Assembly: GCA_017550165.1 (NCBI GenBank)
Contig: JAFZQH010000018.1
Location: 1 to 64,000 of the forward strand
Direction of reading: 5' to 3'
Length of the DNA: 64,000 bases
From: Lachnospiraceae bacterium
GTDB lineage: Bacteria > Bacillota > Clostridia > Lachnospirales > Lachnospiraceae
The notes under the pieces are model-generated. The model did not search any database, was not told the origin of the DNA, and was given only the letters and a program-made list of their open reading frames with translations. Below are positions 1 to 9,276 of this stretch, in pieces. The position numbers were made by a program, and so were the translations under genes. Position 1 is the stretch's first letter. Every line of letters begins with the position of its first letter.

Positions 1-263
1 AATCAAAGACCTGTGGAATTAAATCTTACACCCTTAGATTTCAGAGGTCCCTTTGGCATACCCCAAAAATGAAAATCATGTGAAAAATATGAGTAAATTC
101 TACCACAGCATCCGGTTTTCTTCTACACAACTTTTAAAAAACTGAATTTTTAACGGGGGTGTGGAATTTAATCATGCACACGGAATTTACTTTTTCAATT
201 CAGCCTGTAACTTATTGAAGTTATGTTTACAATATGGTAATTTTAGAATCAAGGAGAATACAT
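1..263. other. AT-rich leader of the NHLM export genes
   Basis: No gene is visible here. The stretch is AT-rich and contains two near-identical 14-bp direct repeats, TGTGGAATTAAATC at 12-25 and TGTGGAATTTAATC at 160-173. A weak promoter candidate is TTGAAG at 215-220, 17 bp, then TAATTT at 238-243. A good ribosome binding site, AAGGAG at 251-256, precedes the first ATG at 264. The peptide precursor genes usual for this export family are not in this stretch; if present they lie left of the window. Confidence 0.5.
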
Positions 264-485
264 ATGGCTAATCTATTTAGGGAAAAAAGCATGGAGAGAG
301 TTTCTTCTCCCGAGAAACTGAATGACTACATCAAGGTGACCACACCATCGGTATGGCTGGTTCTTACCATTGCCGTTCTTCTTTTGGTGGGAGCGCTTGT
401 GTGGGGAGTGTTCGGCACGGTGGATCTTAAGAATGCCCAGGGGAATGTGGAAAGTGACCATCCCATCTCCTTCATTATCAATTGA
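264..485 (+). pseudogene. Truncated HlyD-like adaptor of an NHLM bacteriocin export system
   Basis: The 73-residue product begins with a charged segment (MANLFREKSMERVSSPE), followed by one strong membrane helix at about residues 31-50 ending in GVFGTVD. This matches the N terminus of NHLM-system membrane-fusion (HlyD-family) proteins, which normally run to roughly 250-300 residues. Here the reading frame stops about 25 residues after the helix, so the periplasm-type barrel and hairpin domains are missing. The short tail HPISFIIN could be the original C-terminal strand joined by an in-frame deletion; that is inference. AAGGAG lies 7 bases before ATG 264, which is why this start was chosen over the upstream in-frame one at 234. 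It stands directly before its two ABC partners in the usual gene order, and is probably non-functional as an adaptor. Confidence 0.7.
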
Positions 486-526
486 TCTGCTGATCATCAT
501 TCTTACGGGGACGGACGGAACAGGCC

Positions 527-2701
527 ATGGCAGATAAAACAATAAAAAAACCTGTTACCGGCGGCGTAGCAAAAGTGCCTGTCGTTATGCAAATGGAGGC
601 GCTTGAGTGCGGTGCAGCCGCTCTATGCATGGTTTTAGCTTACTATAACAAATGGATACCACTTGAACAGGTCCGTGCTGACTGCGGAGTCAGCAGGGAC
701 GGTTCCAATGCGCTTAATGTCATGAAGGCCGCCCGCAGCTACGGGCTTATTGCCTCCGGCGGAAGATGCGAGCCGGAAGGGCTTAAAAAAGAAGGAAAAT
801 TCCCCTGCATAGTCCACTGGGAGTTTGATCATTTCGTAGTAGTATGCGGTTTCAAGGGTGACAAGGTATATATCAACGATCCCGCAAAGGGGAATTATAC
901 CGTGACTGCAGAGCGCTTTGATGAGGCCTTCACCGGCATCGTCCTTCTTATGGAGCCCGGTGAGGACTTTGTGCCCGGAGGCAAGCCCAAATCAGTTCTT
1001 GCCTTCGCAGCCCAACGTCTTCAGTCCGCCAAAGGAGCCATTGCCTTTGTATCAATAACGACGATCATTTCAACTCTGGCCGGCATTATATCTACCGGAT
1101 TCTCCAGGGTTTATCTGGATTATATGCTTTCCGGGGATAATCCTCATTTTATCCTGCCCTTCTTTATCGGGCTGGCAACTCTTACAGCGGTCAGGCTTGT
1201 ATCTGCCTGGGTTTCAGCCATTTATTCATTGAGATTTAACGGGAAAATGGCTGTAGTGGGTTCCTCTACCTTTATGTGGAAGCTCATGAAGCTCCCCATG
1301 GAATTCTTTTCCCAGCGAATGGCCGGTGATATCCAGAACAGAAAGGCTTCCAATACGTCAATAGCAGGTGATATAGTCAATACGCTTTCGCCTCTTGTCC
1401 TCAACACCTTTTCCATGATCTTTTATCTGGTAGTCATGATCAGGTATTCCCTCATCCTGACACTGGTGGGTCTTCTGGGTGTATTTGTTGATCTGGGGCT
1501 TTCCAGAGTTATCAGCAACAAGAGGGTCAATATAACCCGTGTATCCATGAGGGATCAGGGTAAGCTTGCCTCCGCCACCGTCAGCGGCATCGATATGATC
1601 GAGACCATCAAATCCAGCGGGGCTGAAAGCGGCTACTTTGAGAGATGGGCCGGTTTCCAGGCCTCCGTTAACACCCAGAATGTCCGGTATCTGAAGCTGA
1701 ACCATTATCTCGGCATGATCCCGGATGCCGTATCTTCCCTCCTTAGTGTAGTTATCCTGATACTGGGAGTATGGCTTACCATGAAGGGACACTTCACCGT
1801 AGGTATGATCATGGGCTTCCAGGGCTTCCTGAGTGCCTTTACCGGGCCTGCAGGACAGCTTATCTCGGCAGGACAGACCCTGATGGAACTTCGCACCAAT
1901 ATGGAGCGTGTGGAAGACGTCATGAAGTACCCGGATTCCGAGATATTCTTGAAGGATAATCCCGTTGAAAGGTACGAAAAACTGTCGGGTGCCCTGTCAG
2001 TCAGGAACATGACCTTCGGTTATTCGAAACTGAATGAACCCCTGATAAAAGATTTTTCCATGGAACTTAAACCCGGACAACAGGTGGCTCTGGTAGGGAC
2101 CACCGGCTGTGGCAAGAGCACCATAGCCAAGCTCCTCTCGGGACTTTACCAGCCCTGGTCAGGGCAGATCACCTATGACGGCATCCCTCTCCCCGACATC
2201 AACAGGAGCATCTTTACCGGCTCTGTTTCGGTGGTGGATCAGGATATTACCCTTTTCGAAGGAACTATAGCCGATAACATCAAGATGTGGGACAATTCCA
2301 TCGAGGATTATGAAATGCTCATGTCCGCCAGGGATGCACAGATCCATGAAGACATCATGCAGCGTGAAGGCGGTTATCAATACAGGATATCTGAGGGGGG
2401 CAACGATTTTTCCGGCGGCCAGAGGCAACGCCTTGAGATTGCCAGGATCCTGGCCCAGGATCCTTCGGTGATCATTATGGATGAAGCCACCAGTGCATTG
2501 GATGCCCGTACGGAGTACGATGTGGTCAACTCCATCCGACACCGCAATATCACCTGCATAGTGATCGCCCACCGCCTGTCTACCATCCGGGACTGTGATG
2601 AGATCATAGTCCTTGATAACGGGGAAGTGGTGGAGAGAGGAACCCACGATGAACTTATGGCCAAGGGCGGAAAATATAAAGAACTTGTAACAAATGAGTA
2701 A
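527..2701 (+). CDS. NHLM-type bacteriocin ABC transporter with C39 peptidase domain
   Basis: This 724-residue membrane protein should cleave the leader of a double-glycine-type RiPP precursor and export the core peptide. Three parts are visible. An N-terminal C39 cysteine peptidase (residues 15-140) has catalytic Cys28 in EALECGAAAL, a His in FDHFVV and an Asp in NDPAKG. An ABC membrane domain of about six helices spans roughly 160-450. A C-terminal ATPase has Walker A GTTGCGKST, signature FSGGQRQR, Walker B VIIMDEATSALD and the switch His in IAHRLS. Length and order agree with the peptidase/ATP-binding member of NHLM export operons. It is followed 12 bases later by the partner transporter. 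All catalytic residues are intact although the adjacent adaptor is truncated. Confidence 0.9.
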   Translation: MADKTIKKPVTGGVAKVPVVMQMEALECGAAALCMVLAYYNKWIPLEQVRADCGVSRDGSNALNVMKAARSYGLIASGGRCEPEGLKKEGKFPCIVHWEFDHFVVVCGFKGDKVYINDPAKGNYTVTAERFDEAFTGIVLLMEPGEDFVPGGKPKSVLAFAAQRLQSAKGAIAFVSITTIISTLAGIISTGFSRVYLDYMLSGDNPHFILPFFIGLATLTAVRLVSAWVSAIYSLRFNGKMAVVGSSTFMWKLMKLPMEFFSQRMAGDIQNRKASNTSIAGDIVNTLSPLVLNTFSMIFYLVVMIRYSLILTLVGLLGVFVDLGLSRVISNKRVNITRVSMRDQGKLASATVSGIDMIETIKSSGAESGYFERWAGFQASVNTQNVRYLKLNHYLGMIPDAVSSLLSVVILILGVWLTMKGHFTVGMIMGFQGFLSAFTGPAGQLISAGQTLMELRTNMERVEDVMKYPDSEIFLKDNPVERYEKLSGALSVRNMTFGYSKLNEPLIKDFSMELKPGQQVALVGTTGCGKSTIAKLLSGLYQPWSGQITYDGIPLPDINRSIFTGSVSVVDQDITLFEGTIADNIKMWDNSIEDYEMLMSARDAQIHEDIMQREGGYQYRISEGGNDFSGGQRQRLEIARILAQDPSVIIMDEATSALDARTEYDVVNSIRHRNITCIVIAHRLSTIRDCDEIIVLDNGEVVERGTHDELMAKGGKYKELVTNE

Positions 2702-2713
2702 GGAAAACGACGC

Positions 2714-4897
2714 ATGAGCTGGTTTGACGAACAGATCCGCGAACGGGAACTCGAAGATCAGGAGGCATTTACAGAAACCTTCCGACAGATGGCTGGTTCC
2801 GTAACCGGTAAGAGAATAGAACTTAATACGAGCCGTACTTACAAGCTCACAGAAGATGCTGTGGATGAGATCCTGGAATACTACCACGTTAAATCTCGTG
2901 AAGTGCCGGACGACTTAACTGAGATGGATGAGATCCTGGAATATCTCCTCAGGCCTCACAATATCATGAAACGTACCGTTAAGCTGGAAAAGGGGTGGTA
3001 TAGGGATGCGGTGGGTGCCATGCTGGGAACCAGAAAAGATGACCACAGCACCGTTGCTCTACTACCCTCCGGACTCAGCGGATACCGTTTCTACGACAGA
3101 AAGGCGGGACGCTACGTACATATCAACCGGTCTAACGCCGATCTTATCGAGCCTGATGCCCTGGCTTTCTATAAACCCTTCCCGCTGGATAAGATGAACC
3201 TGGGCAGTATCATTAATTTTATGATCCGGCAGATTTCCCTTTCAGACGCGATCTGCCTTGTGCTTGTGATGGCAGCCACTACCCTGGTAGGTATGCTTCT
3301 TCCCAGGCTTAACTCCATGCTCTTTTCGGATGTGCTGGATTCAAAAAGTCTTCAGGTTCTTCTGGCTATGGGTGTGTTTTTCGCCTGCGTCACGCTCTCC
3401 CGGCTGCTTCTGGAGATAGTTAATTCATTTGCCACTGCCAGGATCACCACTAAGGTTAACATAGCCACGGAGGCCGCGACCATGATGCGGGTTCTCTCAC
3501 TTCCTGCTGAGTTTTTCAAGGGATTTAGCCCGGGTGAACTGGCCAGCCGGGTAGGTTTTATGAGTACCATTGATACCCAGCTGGTAAACATGGTGACTAC
3601 GACCGGATTTGCCGCCATGTTCTCCATAGTGTATGTCGCACAGATCTTCTTATATGCTCCGGCTCTTGTGGTCCCCGCCATATCCATTATCCTTTTGTCC
3701 GTGGCGGTATCCGTTGCGACCATGCTGCTTCAGGTAAGGATTTCAAAAAAACAGCTGCTGCTGCAGTCCAAGGAGAACGGTATCAGCTATTCCATGATCT
3801 CGGGAATGCAAAAGATCAGACTTGCGGGAGCAGAGAAGAGAATGTTTTCCCGCTGGGGAGAAACATATTCAAAAAGCGCGGCCCTGGCATACAACCCGCC
3901 CCTGCTCCTTAAGATAAGCGGAGTTTTAAGCACGGCCATCTCCCTTATAGGAACCATGGTCATTTACTTTACCGCCATGGAAAGCCATGTTTCGGTAGCT
4001 GAATACTATGCCTTCAATACCGCCTTCGGCATGATCAGCGGTGCCGTTATGTCCCTTGCGGGAGTTGTGGGTTCCGCCGCACAGTTAAAGCCGGTTCTTG
4101 AGCTGGTCAAGCCTCTGATGGATACAAAGCCTGAGATTGACGGGGATAAGATGGTGATAACCGGGCTAAGCGGTGGGATCGAGCTTAATAATGTTACATT
4201 CAGATATACTGAGGAAATGCCTGCAGTTCTTGATGACTTAAGCCTTAAGATCAATCCCGGTGAATACGTTGCCGTGGTTGGAAAAACAGGCTGCGGCAAA
4301 AGCACCCTTCTTCGCATACTGTTGGGATTTGAAAAGCCCCAAAGAGGGGCGGTATATTACGACGGACACAATCTGAAGACAGTGGATCCCAAGTCCCTGC
4401 GCAGGTGTATAGGTACTGTAATGCAGAACAGTAAGGTATTCATGGGAGATATTTTTTCGAATATAGTGATCTCAGCTCCCTGGTTAAGCCTTGATGATGC
4501 ATGGGAAGCAGCCGAGATAGCCGGTCTGGCTGATGATATAAGAAAAATGCCAATGGGAATGTATACGACCATCACCGAGGGTCAGGGAGGCATATCCGGC
4601 GGGCAGCGCCAGAGACTTATGATAGCCAGAGCAGTGGCCCCGAAGCCCAACATCCTTATGTTTGATGAGGCAACCTCCGCCCTGGATAATATTACCCAGA
4701 AGCATGTGTCAGAGGCCCTTGACAGGATGCACTGTACCCGCCTTGTTATAGCCCACCGTCTTTCAACCATCAAAAACTGCGACCGGATCCTGGTTCTGGA
4801 TCAGGGCCATATAATTGAAGAAGGCAGCTATGAAGAATTGATCGCCCGTAATGGTTTCTTTGCAGAACTGGTAGAGAGACAGCGCCTTGATAAATAA
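2714..4897 (+). CDS. NHLM-type bacteriocin ABC transporter, ATP-binding partner without peptidase
   Basis: This 727-residue transporter is the second half of the NHLM export pair. The first 150 or so residues are a soluble region without the Cys/His peptidase residues. Five or six membrane helices follow (about 165-440), then an ATPase domain with Walker A GKTGCGKST, signature ISGGQRQR, Walker B ILMFDEATSALD and H-loop IAHRLS. AAGGAAAACGACGC precedes the ATG and only 12 bases separate it from the upstream gene, so the two are cotranscribed and probably form a heterodimer. No precursor or modification enzyme follows: the next gene is convergent prfA, so the rest of the cluster must lie to the left. 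Confidence 0.88.
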   Translation: MSWFDEQIRERELEDQEAFTETFRQMAGSVTGKRIELNTSRTYKLTEDAVDEILEYYHVKSREVPDDLTEMDEILEYLLRPHNIMKRTVKLEKGWYRDAVGAMLGTRKDDHSTVALLPSGLSGYRFYDRKAGRYVHINRSNADLIEPDALAFYKPFPLDKMNLGSIINFMIRQISLSDAICLVLVMAATTLVGMLLPRLNSMLFSDVLDSKSLQVLLAMGVFFACVTLSRLLLEIVNSFATARITTKVNIATEAATMMRVLSLPAEFFKGFSPGELASRVGFMSTIDTQLVNMVTTTGFAAMFSIVYVAQIFLYAPALVVPAISIILLSVAVSVATMLLQVRISKKQLLLQSKENGISYSMISGMQKIRLAGAEKRMFSRWGETYSKSAALAYNPPLLLKISGVLSTAISLIGTMVIYFTAMESHVSVAEYYAFNTAFGMISGAVMSLAGVVGSAAQLKPVLELVKPLMDTKPEIDGDKMVITGLSGGIELNNVTFRYTEEMPAVLDDLSLKINPGEYVAVVGKTGCGKSTLLRILLGFEKPQRGAVYYDGHNLKTVDPKSLRRCIGTVMQNSKVFMGDIFSNIVISAPWLSLDDAWEAAEIAGLADDIRKMPMGMYTTITEGQGGISGGQRQRLMIARAVAPKPNILMFDEATSALDNITQKHVSEALDRMHCTRLVIAHRLSTIKNCDRILVLDQGHIIEEGSYEELIARNGFFAELVERQRLDK

Positions 4898-4925
4898 GGC
4901 TGACTGTCTCTCCCATAATTTTTAT
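4874..4925 (+). terminator. Terminator overlapping the end of the NHLM transporter gene
   Basis: GAGAGACAG (4874-4882) pairs with CTGTCTCTC (4904-4912), with an inner GCCTT/AAGGC pairing. The hairpin includes the last codons and stop of the transporter and is followed by a T-rich run (AATTTTTATTATTT). It separates the + strand operon from convergent prfA. Confidence 0.7.
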
Positions 4926-4931
4926 TATTTC

Positions 4932-6005
4932 TTATTGTTCCTGCATGTTGGCCAGCTTCTTGGCCTGGTCTGCTGCAATGCAGGCGTCTATTATTTCCTG
5001 GATATCTCCGTTCATTATCTTATCCAGCTTGTAGAGGGTAAGTCCTATACGATGGTCTGTTACACGGCCCTGAGGGAAATTATAAGTCCTTATTTTCTCT
5101 GACCGGTCCCCCGTACCTATCTGGCTTCTTCTTGCCTCAGCCTCCGCATCATGCTGCTTCTGGCACTCCATATCATAAAGCTTTGCACGAAGCAGGGCAA
5201 ATGCCTTGTCCTTATTCTGAAGCTGTGACTTCTCTGTCTGACTGTAGATCACAATGCCTGTAGGATAGTGGGTCAGACGTACTGCGGAATCCGTGGTATT
5301 GACGCACTGACCTCCGTTGCCGGAGGCTCTCATGACATCAATACGTATATCCTTTTCATCGATCTGGATATCCACATCCTCAGCTTCCGGGATAACGGCC
5401 ACCGTACATGTGGATGTATGGATACGTCCTCCGCTCTCGGTCTCGGGAACCCGCTGTACACGATGAACGCCGGATTCGTATTTCATAACGGAATACGCTC
5501 CTGCCCCGTTGATCATAAATGTCACGTTCTTCATGCCGCCTATACCGATCTCTTCACACTCCACTAACTCGGTCTTCCATCTGCGGGATTCTGCGTAATG
5601 GATATACATTCTGTATATCTCTGCCGCAAAGAGAGCCGCCTCATCTCCGCCGGCACCGGCGCGGATCTCCACGATAACGTTCTTATCATCATTGGGGTCC
5701 TTGGGAAGAAGAAGTATCTTAAGCTTCTGCTCCAGCTCTTCAGCCCTTGCCTTGGCGTCATTGAGTTCTTCCTTGGCAAGCTCCTTCATTTCCTCATCTG
5801 ACTCTTCATCCAGGATAGCCAAACTGTCCTCTATATCCTGCTTACTCTTCTTGTACTCGTTATAGGCCTCAACTATGGGTGTCAGCTCGGCCTGATCCTT
5901 CATAAGCTTCCTGAAACGGTTCTGATCGTCTGCCACCCCGGGCTCATTTAAAGTGTTCATGATCTCCTGATATCTCACCAGAAGGTCTTCAAGTTTATCA
6001 AACAT
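4932..6005 (-). CDS. prfA: Peptide chain release factor 1
   Basis: RF1 (357 residues, normal length) recognises UAA and UAG in the ribosomal A site and triggers peptide release. The universal GGQ motif appears in [14 protein letters not shown], and the RF1-type codon-recognition loop is [13 protein letters not shown], a PxT tripeptide rather than the SPF of RF2. Its gene starts one base after the end of prmC, the methyltransferase that modifies the GGQ glutamine, so substrate and modifying enzyme are made from one message. The order rpmE, DUF1385, prmC, prfA is typical of Clostridia. Confidence 0.97.
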   Translation of the reverse strand: MFDKLEDLLVRYQEIMNTLNEPGVADDQNRFRKLMKDQAELTPIVEAYNEYKKSKQDIEDSLAILDEESDEEMKELAKEELNDAKARAEELEQKLKILLLPKDPNDDKNVIVEIRAGAGGDEAALFAAEIYRMYIHYAESRRWKTELVECEEIGIGGMKNVTFMINGAGAYSVMKYESGVHRVQRVPETESGGRIHTSTCTVAVIPEAEDVDIQIDEKDIRIDVMRASGNGGQCVNTTDSAVRLTHYPTGIVIYSQTEKSQLQNKDKAFALLRAKLYDMECQKQHDAEAEARRSQIGTGDRSEKIRTYNFPQGRVTDHRIGLTLYKLDKIMNGDIQEIIDACIAADQAKKLANMQEQ

Positions 6006-6006
6006 T

Positions 6007-6852
6007 TTATCTCCTTCCCCAGATGACTCTGTCCAGGCCCGCCAGGTCCTTAACTATACAGACATCCTTAAATCCTGCTTTACCCATGATCATCTCTACA
6101 TCCTTACCCTGATCGTAACCGATCTCATAAAACAACAAACCATTATTTTTTAAATGCTTCAGGGAGTCTTTCGTGATCTCCCGATAGAATCTGAGGCCAT
6201 CCTCATCTCCGTCCAGGGCCCTTCTCGGTTCATGGTCCCTGACAGTATCATCCAGCTCTTCGATCTCAGCGGTCCTTATATAGGGTGGATTTGAAACGAT
6301 AATATCAAATACTCCCGTCATATTTTCAAAAAGGTCGGCCTGAAAAAACATAATATCGGCACCATTAGCCTCTGCGTTCTTCTTCGCCACATGAACTGCC
6401 TCTTCGGAGATGTCCGATGCATACACATTCAGGCCACATCCCTTTTTCCTGCCAAGTACCGAAAGGCTTACCGCAATACAACCGGACCCGGTGCACATAT
6501 CCAGTATATCAACCTCTCCCGATGCCGGAAGATGAGAGAGAACAGTCTCCACCAGCACTTCCGTATCGAATCTCGGGATAAGCACATCACCGTTAACTTG
6601 GAAGTCCAGTCCCATAAAGCAGGCATGACCCGTAATATACTGTACAGGGACGCCTTCGGATCTGCGGCTTACAAGGGACATGTATTCCCCTTCCGTCTCT
6701 CCGGATGCCTCTTCAGACTGTCTCAAAAGATAGGCTGACCGGTCAAGACCCGCAGCATGTTCGAAAAGAATAAAGGCATCTGTCTCCCACTCAGAGACTC
6801 CTGCCTCTTTAAGCGCTTTCCTGCCCTTCTCCTGCAACTCCCAATATCTCAT
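6007..6852 (-). CDS. prmC: Release factor glutamine methyltransferase PrmC
   Basis: A SAM-dependent N5-glutamine methyltransferase that methylates the GGQ glutamine of release factors. After a helical N-terminal domain (to about residue 80) comes a Rossmann methyltransferase with [13 protein letters not shown] as the SAM glycine loop and VSNPPYI as the substrate-binding NPPY motif. I place the start at ATG 6852, because GAGGGG sits 5 bases upstream; an in-frame GTG directly before it is the only alternative. The gene overlaps the 3' end of the DUF1385 gene by 44 bases and is followed at once by prfA, indicating translational coupling. Confidence 0.95.
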   Translation of the reverse strand: MRYWELQEKGRKALKEAGVSEWETDAFILFEHAAGLDRSAYLLRQSEEASGETEGEYMSLVSRRSEGVPVQYITGHACFMGLDFQVNGDVLIPRFDTEVLVETVLSHLPASGEVDILDMCTGSGCIAVSLSVLGRKKGCGLNVYASDISEEAVHVAKKNAEANGADIMFFQADLFENMTGVFDIIVSNPPYIRTAEIEELDDTVRDHEPRRALDGDEDGLRFYREITKDSLKHLKNNGLLFYEIGYDQGKDVEMIMGKAGFKDVCIVKDLAGLDRVIWGRR

Positions 6853-7822
6853 CACTGCCCCTCATCTCTGATTCCTCCGGTTCCTCCGGAAACTCCATCC
6901 CGAAGTTCTCCCTAAGGTATTCCTTCCAGTCAAACACAGCCTCTACCGAAGCTATACCCACCTCGATCATCTCATCTTCCGGCTCCCTTGTAGTAAGGTT
7001 CTGAAGCCACATTCCCGGAGCACTGATGATATTGACGAAGACGTTGTCGTGACGGCCGGCAAACCGCAGGAACTCATAGGACACCCCGGCGATAAGGGGG
7101 ATCAGGAGGATCCGAAGGCCCAGCCGCAAAAGGGGTGATTCCGTATATATAAACATAAAGAACAGTATGCTTATCACCATTACAATAAGGAGAAAGCTTG
7201 TCCCGCAGCGCTTATGCTGCCTGGAGCTCTTTCTTACATTTTCAACATTAAGCTCCATACCATGCTCAATGCAGTTGATGCATTTGTGCTCTGCGCCATG
7301 ATACATGAAGAGTCGCCTGATCTCTTCCATAAGGGAAATAAGCTTGATATAGATCACAAATATGGACACCCTTATGACGCCTTCCAGAAATGCGATGATA
7401 TAATGGTTGTCTGTCAGTCTTTTAAACAGCATGGAAAGGAGGAAAGGCACCACCATAAATATGCCCACGGCCAGGATAACCGATATAGCGGTGGTCACAC
7501 CCAGTATTACCTTCTCCGCCTTCTCACCGAATACACGGTCTAAGAACTTCTCAAAGCGTCCCGGCTCTTCTTCGATATCACCCATATACATCTCCGAAGA
7601 GAAGTTGATACTGGTCATTCCCAATACCAGGGAATCCACGAAATTGTATATTCCTCTTATGATGGGTATCTTATTGACGGTCTTGGCAAAACTGCTGCCA
7701 TGTACGTCATTCTTTACCTCTATGGTCTTGTCCTGCTTCCTGACCGCCACGGCGTATTTGTCATCATTTTTCATCATTACGCCTTCAAGAACAGCCTGTC
7801 CGCCTATACCTGAGTACTTCAT
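6809..7822 (-). CDS. DUF1385 family membrane protein
   Basis: A 337-residue conserved membrane protein of unknown function from the prfA-prmC neighbourhood of Firmicutes. The family hallmark IGGQAVLEGVMM stands at the very N terminus. Several hydrophobic segments follow (two near residues 105-160 and two near 215-255), with a conserved soluble motif between them, YHGAEHKCINCIEHG. The start at ATG 7822 is chosen because GTGGAG lies 8-10 bases upstream and the family motif begins five residues in; longer in-frame starts lack a ribosome site and run into the rpmE terminator. The C-terminal 50 residues are acidic and probably disordered. Confidence 0.88.
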   Translation of the reverse strand: MKYSGIGGQAVLEGVMMKNDDKYAVAVRKQDKTIEVKNDVHGSSFAKTVNKIPIIRGIYNFVDSLVLGMTSINFSSEMYMGDIEEEPGRFEKFLDRVFGEKAEKVILGVTTAISVILAVGIFMVVPFLLSMLFKRLTDNHYIIAFLEGVIRVSIFVIYIKLISLMEEIRRLFMYHGAEHKCINCIEHGMELNVENVRKSSRQHKRCGTSFLLIVMVISILFFMFIYTESPLLRLGLRILLIPLIAGVSYEFLRFAGRHDNVFVNIISAPGMWLQNLTTREPEDEMIEVGIASVEAVFDWKEYLRENFGMEFPEEPEESEMRGSDEILGVAGEGQESA

Positions 7823-7851
7823 GCTTAATTGCTCCACTAAAAAACAAAACA

Positions 7852-7876
7852 GGCTGAGATCAACCAAATCTCAACC
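7852..7876 (-). terminator. Hairpin between rpmE and the DUF1385 gene
   Basis: Stem GGCTGAGAT (7852-7860) with ATCTCAACC (7868-7876), one mismatch. On the minus strand it is followed by TGTTTTGTTTTTTAG. It can end the rpmE transcript or attenuate into the DUF1385-prmC-prfA genes. Confidence 0.6.
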
Positions 7877-7896
7877 CATTCAATAGTTATCAGCTG

Positions 7897-8100
7897 TTAT
7901 TTCTCAATACCATACTTCTTATTGAACTTATCTATACGTCCACGAGCTGCGATTGATTTCTGCTGTCCTGTATAGAAAGAATGACACTTACTGCAAATCT
8001 CCACGTGGATATTCTCCTTGGTAGAGCCTGTAACGAAAGTGTTACCGCAGTTGCATGTTACAGTTGCCTGATAATAATTGGGATGTATTCCTTCTCTCAT
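7897..8100 (-). CDS. rpmE: 50S ribosomal protein L31 (zinc-binding type)
   Basis: A 67-residue ribosomal protein of the large-subunit central protuberance. It begins MREGIHPNY and carries the zinc ligands TCNCGN and [12 protein letters not shown], so it is the Cys-rich (C+) paralogue whose level usually depends on zinc. ATG 8100 is preceded by GAGGTG at a good distance; the in-frame GTG at 8109 is part of that ribosome site and is unlikely to be used. It is the first gene of the minus-strand block that continues to prfA. Confidence 0.96.
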   Translation of the reverse strand: MREGIHPNYYQATVTCNCGNTFVTGSTKENIHVEICSKCHSFYTGQQKSIAARGRIDKFNKKYGIEK

Positions 8101-8165
8101 TTCTATCACCTCACTATGAAAACTTATATATTTGCTTTATCACTCCCAATATCCTCCATCCGGAT

Positions 8166-8193
8166 ATTATAAGTGATAATTGATTATCCTCAA
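8166..8193 (-). promoter_or_regulatory. Putative rpmE promoter
   Basis: On the minus strand TTGAGG (8188-8193), a 16-bp spacer and TATAAT (8166-8171). It lies about 66 bases upstream of the rpmE start. Confidence 0.55.
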
Positions 8194-8310
8194 ACAGCTT
8201 TGATATTGTATCACATGTATCATATGAGTGCAAGTTTTATTTTTATTGATTGAAATAAAATGAAATTATATAATATCTACAGCATTGATCAAGCTAAAGG
8301 ACCTAATCTT

Positions 8311-9240
8311 ATGATAAATGAACTGTGGCACGGACGAAGGTACTATTCCCTTGGAAGCTATATAAGAAATACCTTCGGTGAGAAGCTTTATAAGATCCCC
8401 CTATCCGCCGTATCCACCTGTCCCAACAGAGACGGCAGGGCAGGGTACGGGGGGTGTATCTTCTGCAGCGGTAAAGGCTCCGGAGATTATGCCGGCGATA
8501 TCAATCTGCCGGTCAAAAACCAGATCGAGCAGGGGAAATCTCTGGTAGGAGACGGTTTCAGCGGCGGAAGATATATCGCATATTTTCAAAGCTTTACATC
8601 CACCTACGCTCCGACGGATTATTTAAGAAGCCTCTTTTCCGAGGCCATTAACCATCCTGAGGTGGCCCTTCTCTCCATCGCCACAAGGCCTGACTGCCTG
8701 GAGCCGGATAAGCTTGACCTTCTGTCAGAACTTAACCGGATCAAGCCCCTGTGGGTCGAACTGGGCTTGCAGACTTCCAAAGAAGAAACCATAAGCCTCA
8801 TCAACCGATGCTACGAAAATGATGTCTATGAACGGGCTGTGGAAGACCTGAATTCACGGGGTATCGATACCATAACCCATCTTATCCTGGGTCTGCCCGG
8901 AGAGACCGAAGAAGACATGATCTCATCCCTTAGATTTGCCGCAGACTGCGGGACAAAAGGGGTTAAGCTTCAGCTCCTCCACGTCCTTAAGGATACCCCT
9001 CTTCAAAAGATGTATGACGAAGGAGACCTGTATGTCCTTTCCGAAGAAGAATATGTCAGGATCGTATGCCACTGCTTAGAACAGCTTCCCCCGGATATGG
9101 TCATCCACCGGCTCACGGGAGACGGGCCTAAGGACATCCTTGTGGCCCCTGAATGGAGTACTCACAAACGAAATGTCCTTAACCACATCCATCATTACCT
9201 TAAGGAGCATAACACATGGCAGGGAAAACTCCATAGATAA
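8311..9240 (+). CDS. TIGR01212-like (YhcC-type) radical SAM protein
   Basis: A 309-residue radical SAM enzyme. The cluster-binding cysteines are in TCPNRDGRAGYGGCIFCSG, a C-x9-plus-C-x2-C arrangement with extended spacing typical of the YhcC/TIGR01212 family and of Elp3-like proteins, not the classic CxxxCxxC. Downstream are the expected GLPGETEEDM and LHVLKDTPLQ motifs. Start ATG 8311 is chosen because AAAGGA lies 9 bases upstream; the in-frame ATG at 8260 has no ribosome site. The reaction of this family is not established from sequence. It stands alone and is convergent with rho. Confidence 0.85.
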   Translation: MINELWHGRRYYSLGSYIRNTFGEKLYKIPLSAVSTCPNRDGRAGYGGCIFCSGKGSGDYAGDINLPVKNQIEQGKSLVGDGFSGGRYIAYFQSFTSTYAPTDYLRSLFSEAINHPEVALLSIATRPDCLEPDKLDLLSELNRIKPLWVELGLQTSKEETISLINRCYENDVYERAVEDLNSRGIDTITHLILGLPGETEEDMISSLRFAADCGTKGVKLQLLHVLKDTPLQKMYDEGDLYVLSEEEYVRIVCHCLEQLPPDMVIHRLTGDGPKDILVAPEWSTHKRNVLNHIHHYLKEHNTWQGKLHR

Positions 9241-9266
9241 AGGAGGCAGATCCGTCTGCCTCCTTC
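9239..9266. terminator. Hairpin between the radical SAM gene and rho
   Basis: A perfect 11-bp stem AAGGAGGCAGA (9240-9250) / TCTGCCTCCTT (9255-9265) with loop TCCG, beginning at the last base of the stop codon. It can serve both convergent genes, but the downstream T tract is weak on both sides. Confidence 0.6.
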
Positions 9267-9276
9267 AACATGCTGT

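Noticed and set aside
2159-2887. 242-residue open frame on the minus strand
   Set aside because: Lies entirely opposite the two NHLM transporter genes, no ribosome site, composition of a mirror frame.
7823-7867. Extended N terminus for the DUF1385 protein
   Set aside because: No ribosome site and it overlaps the rpmE terminator; the family motif begins just after ATG 7822.
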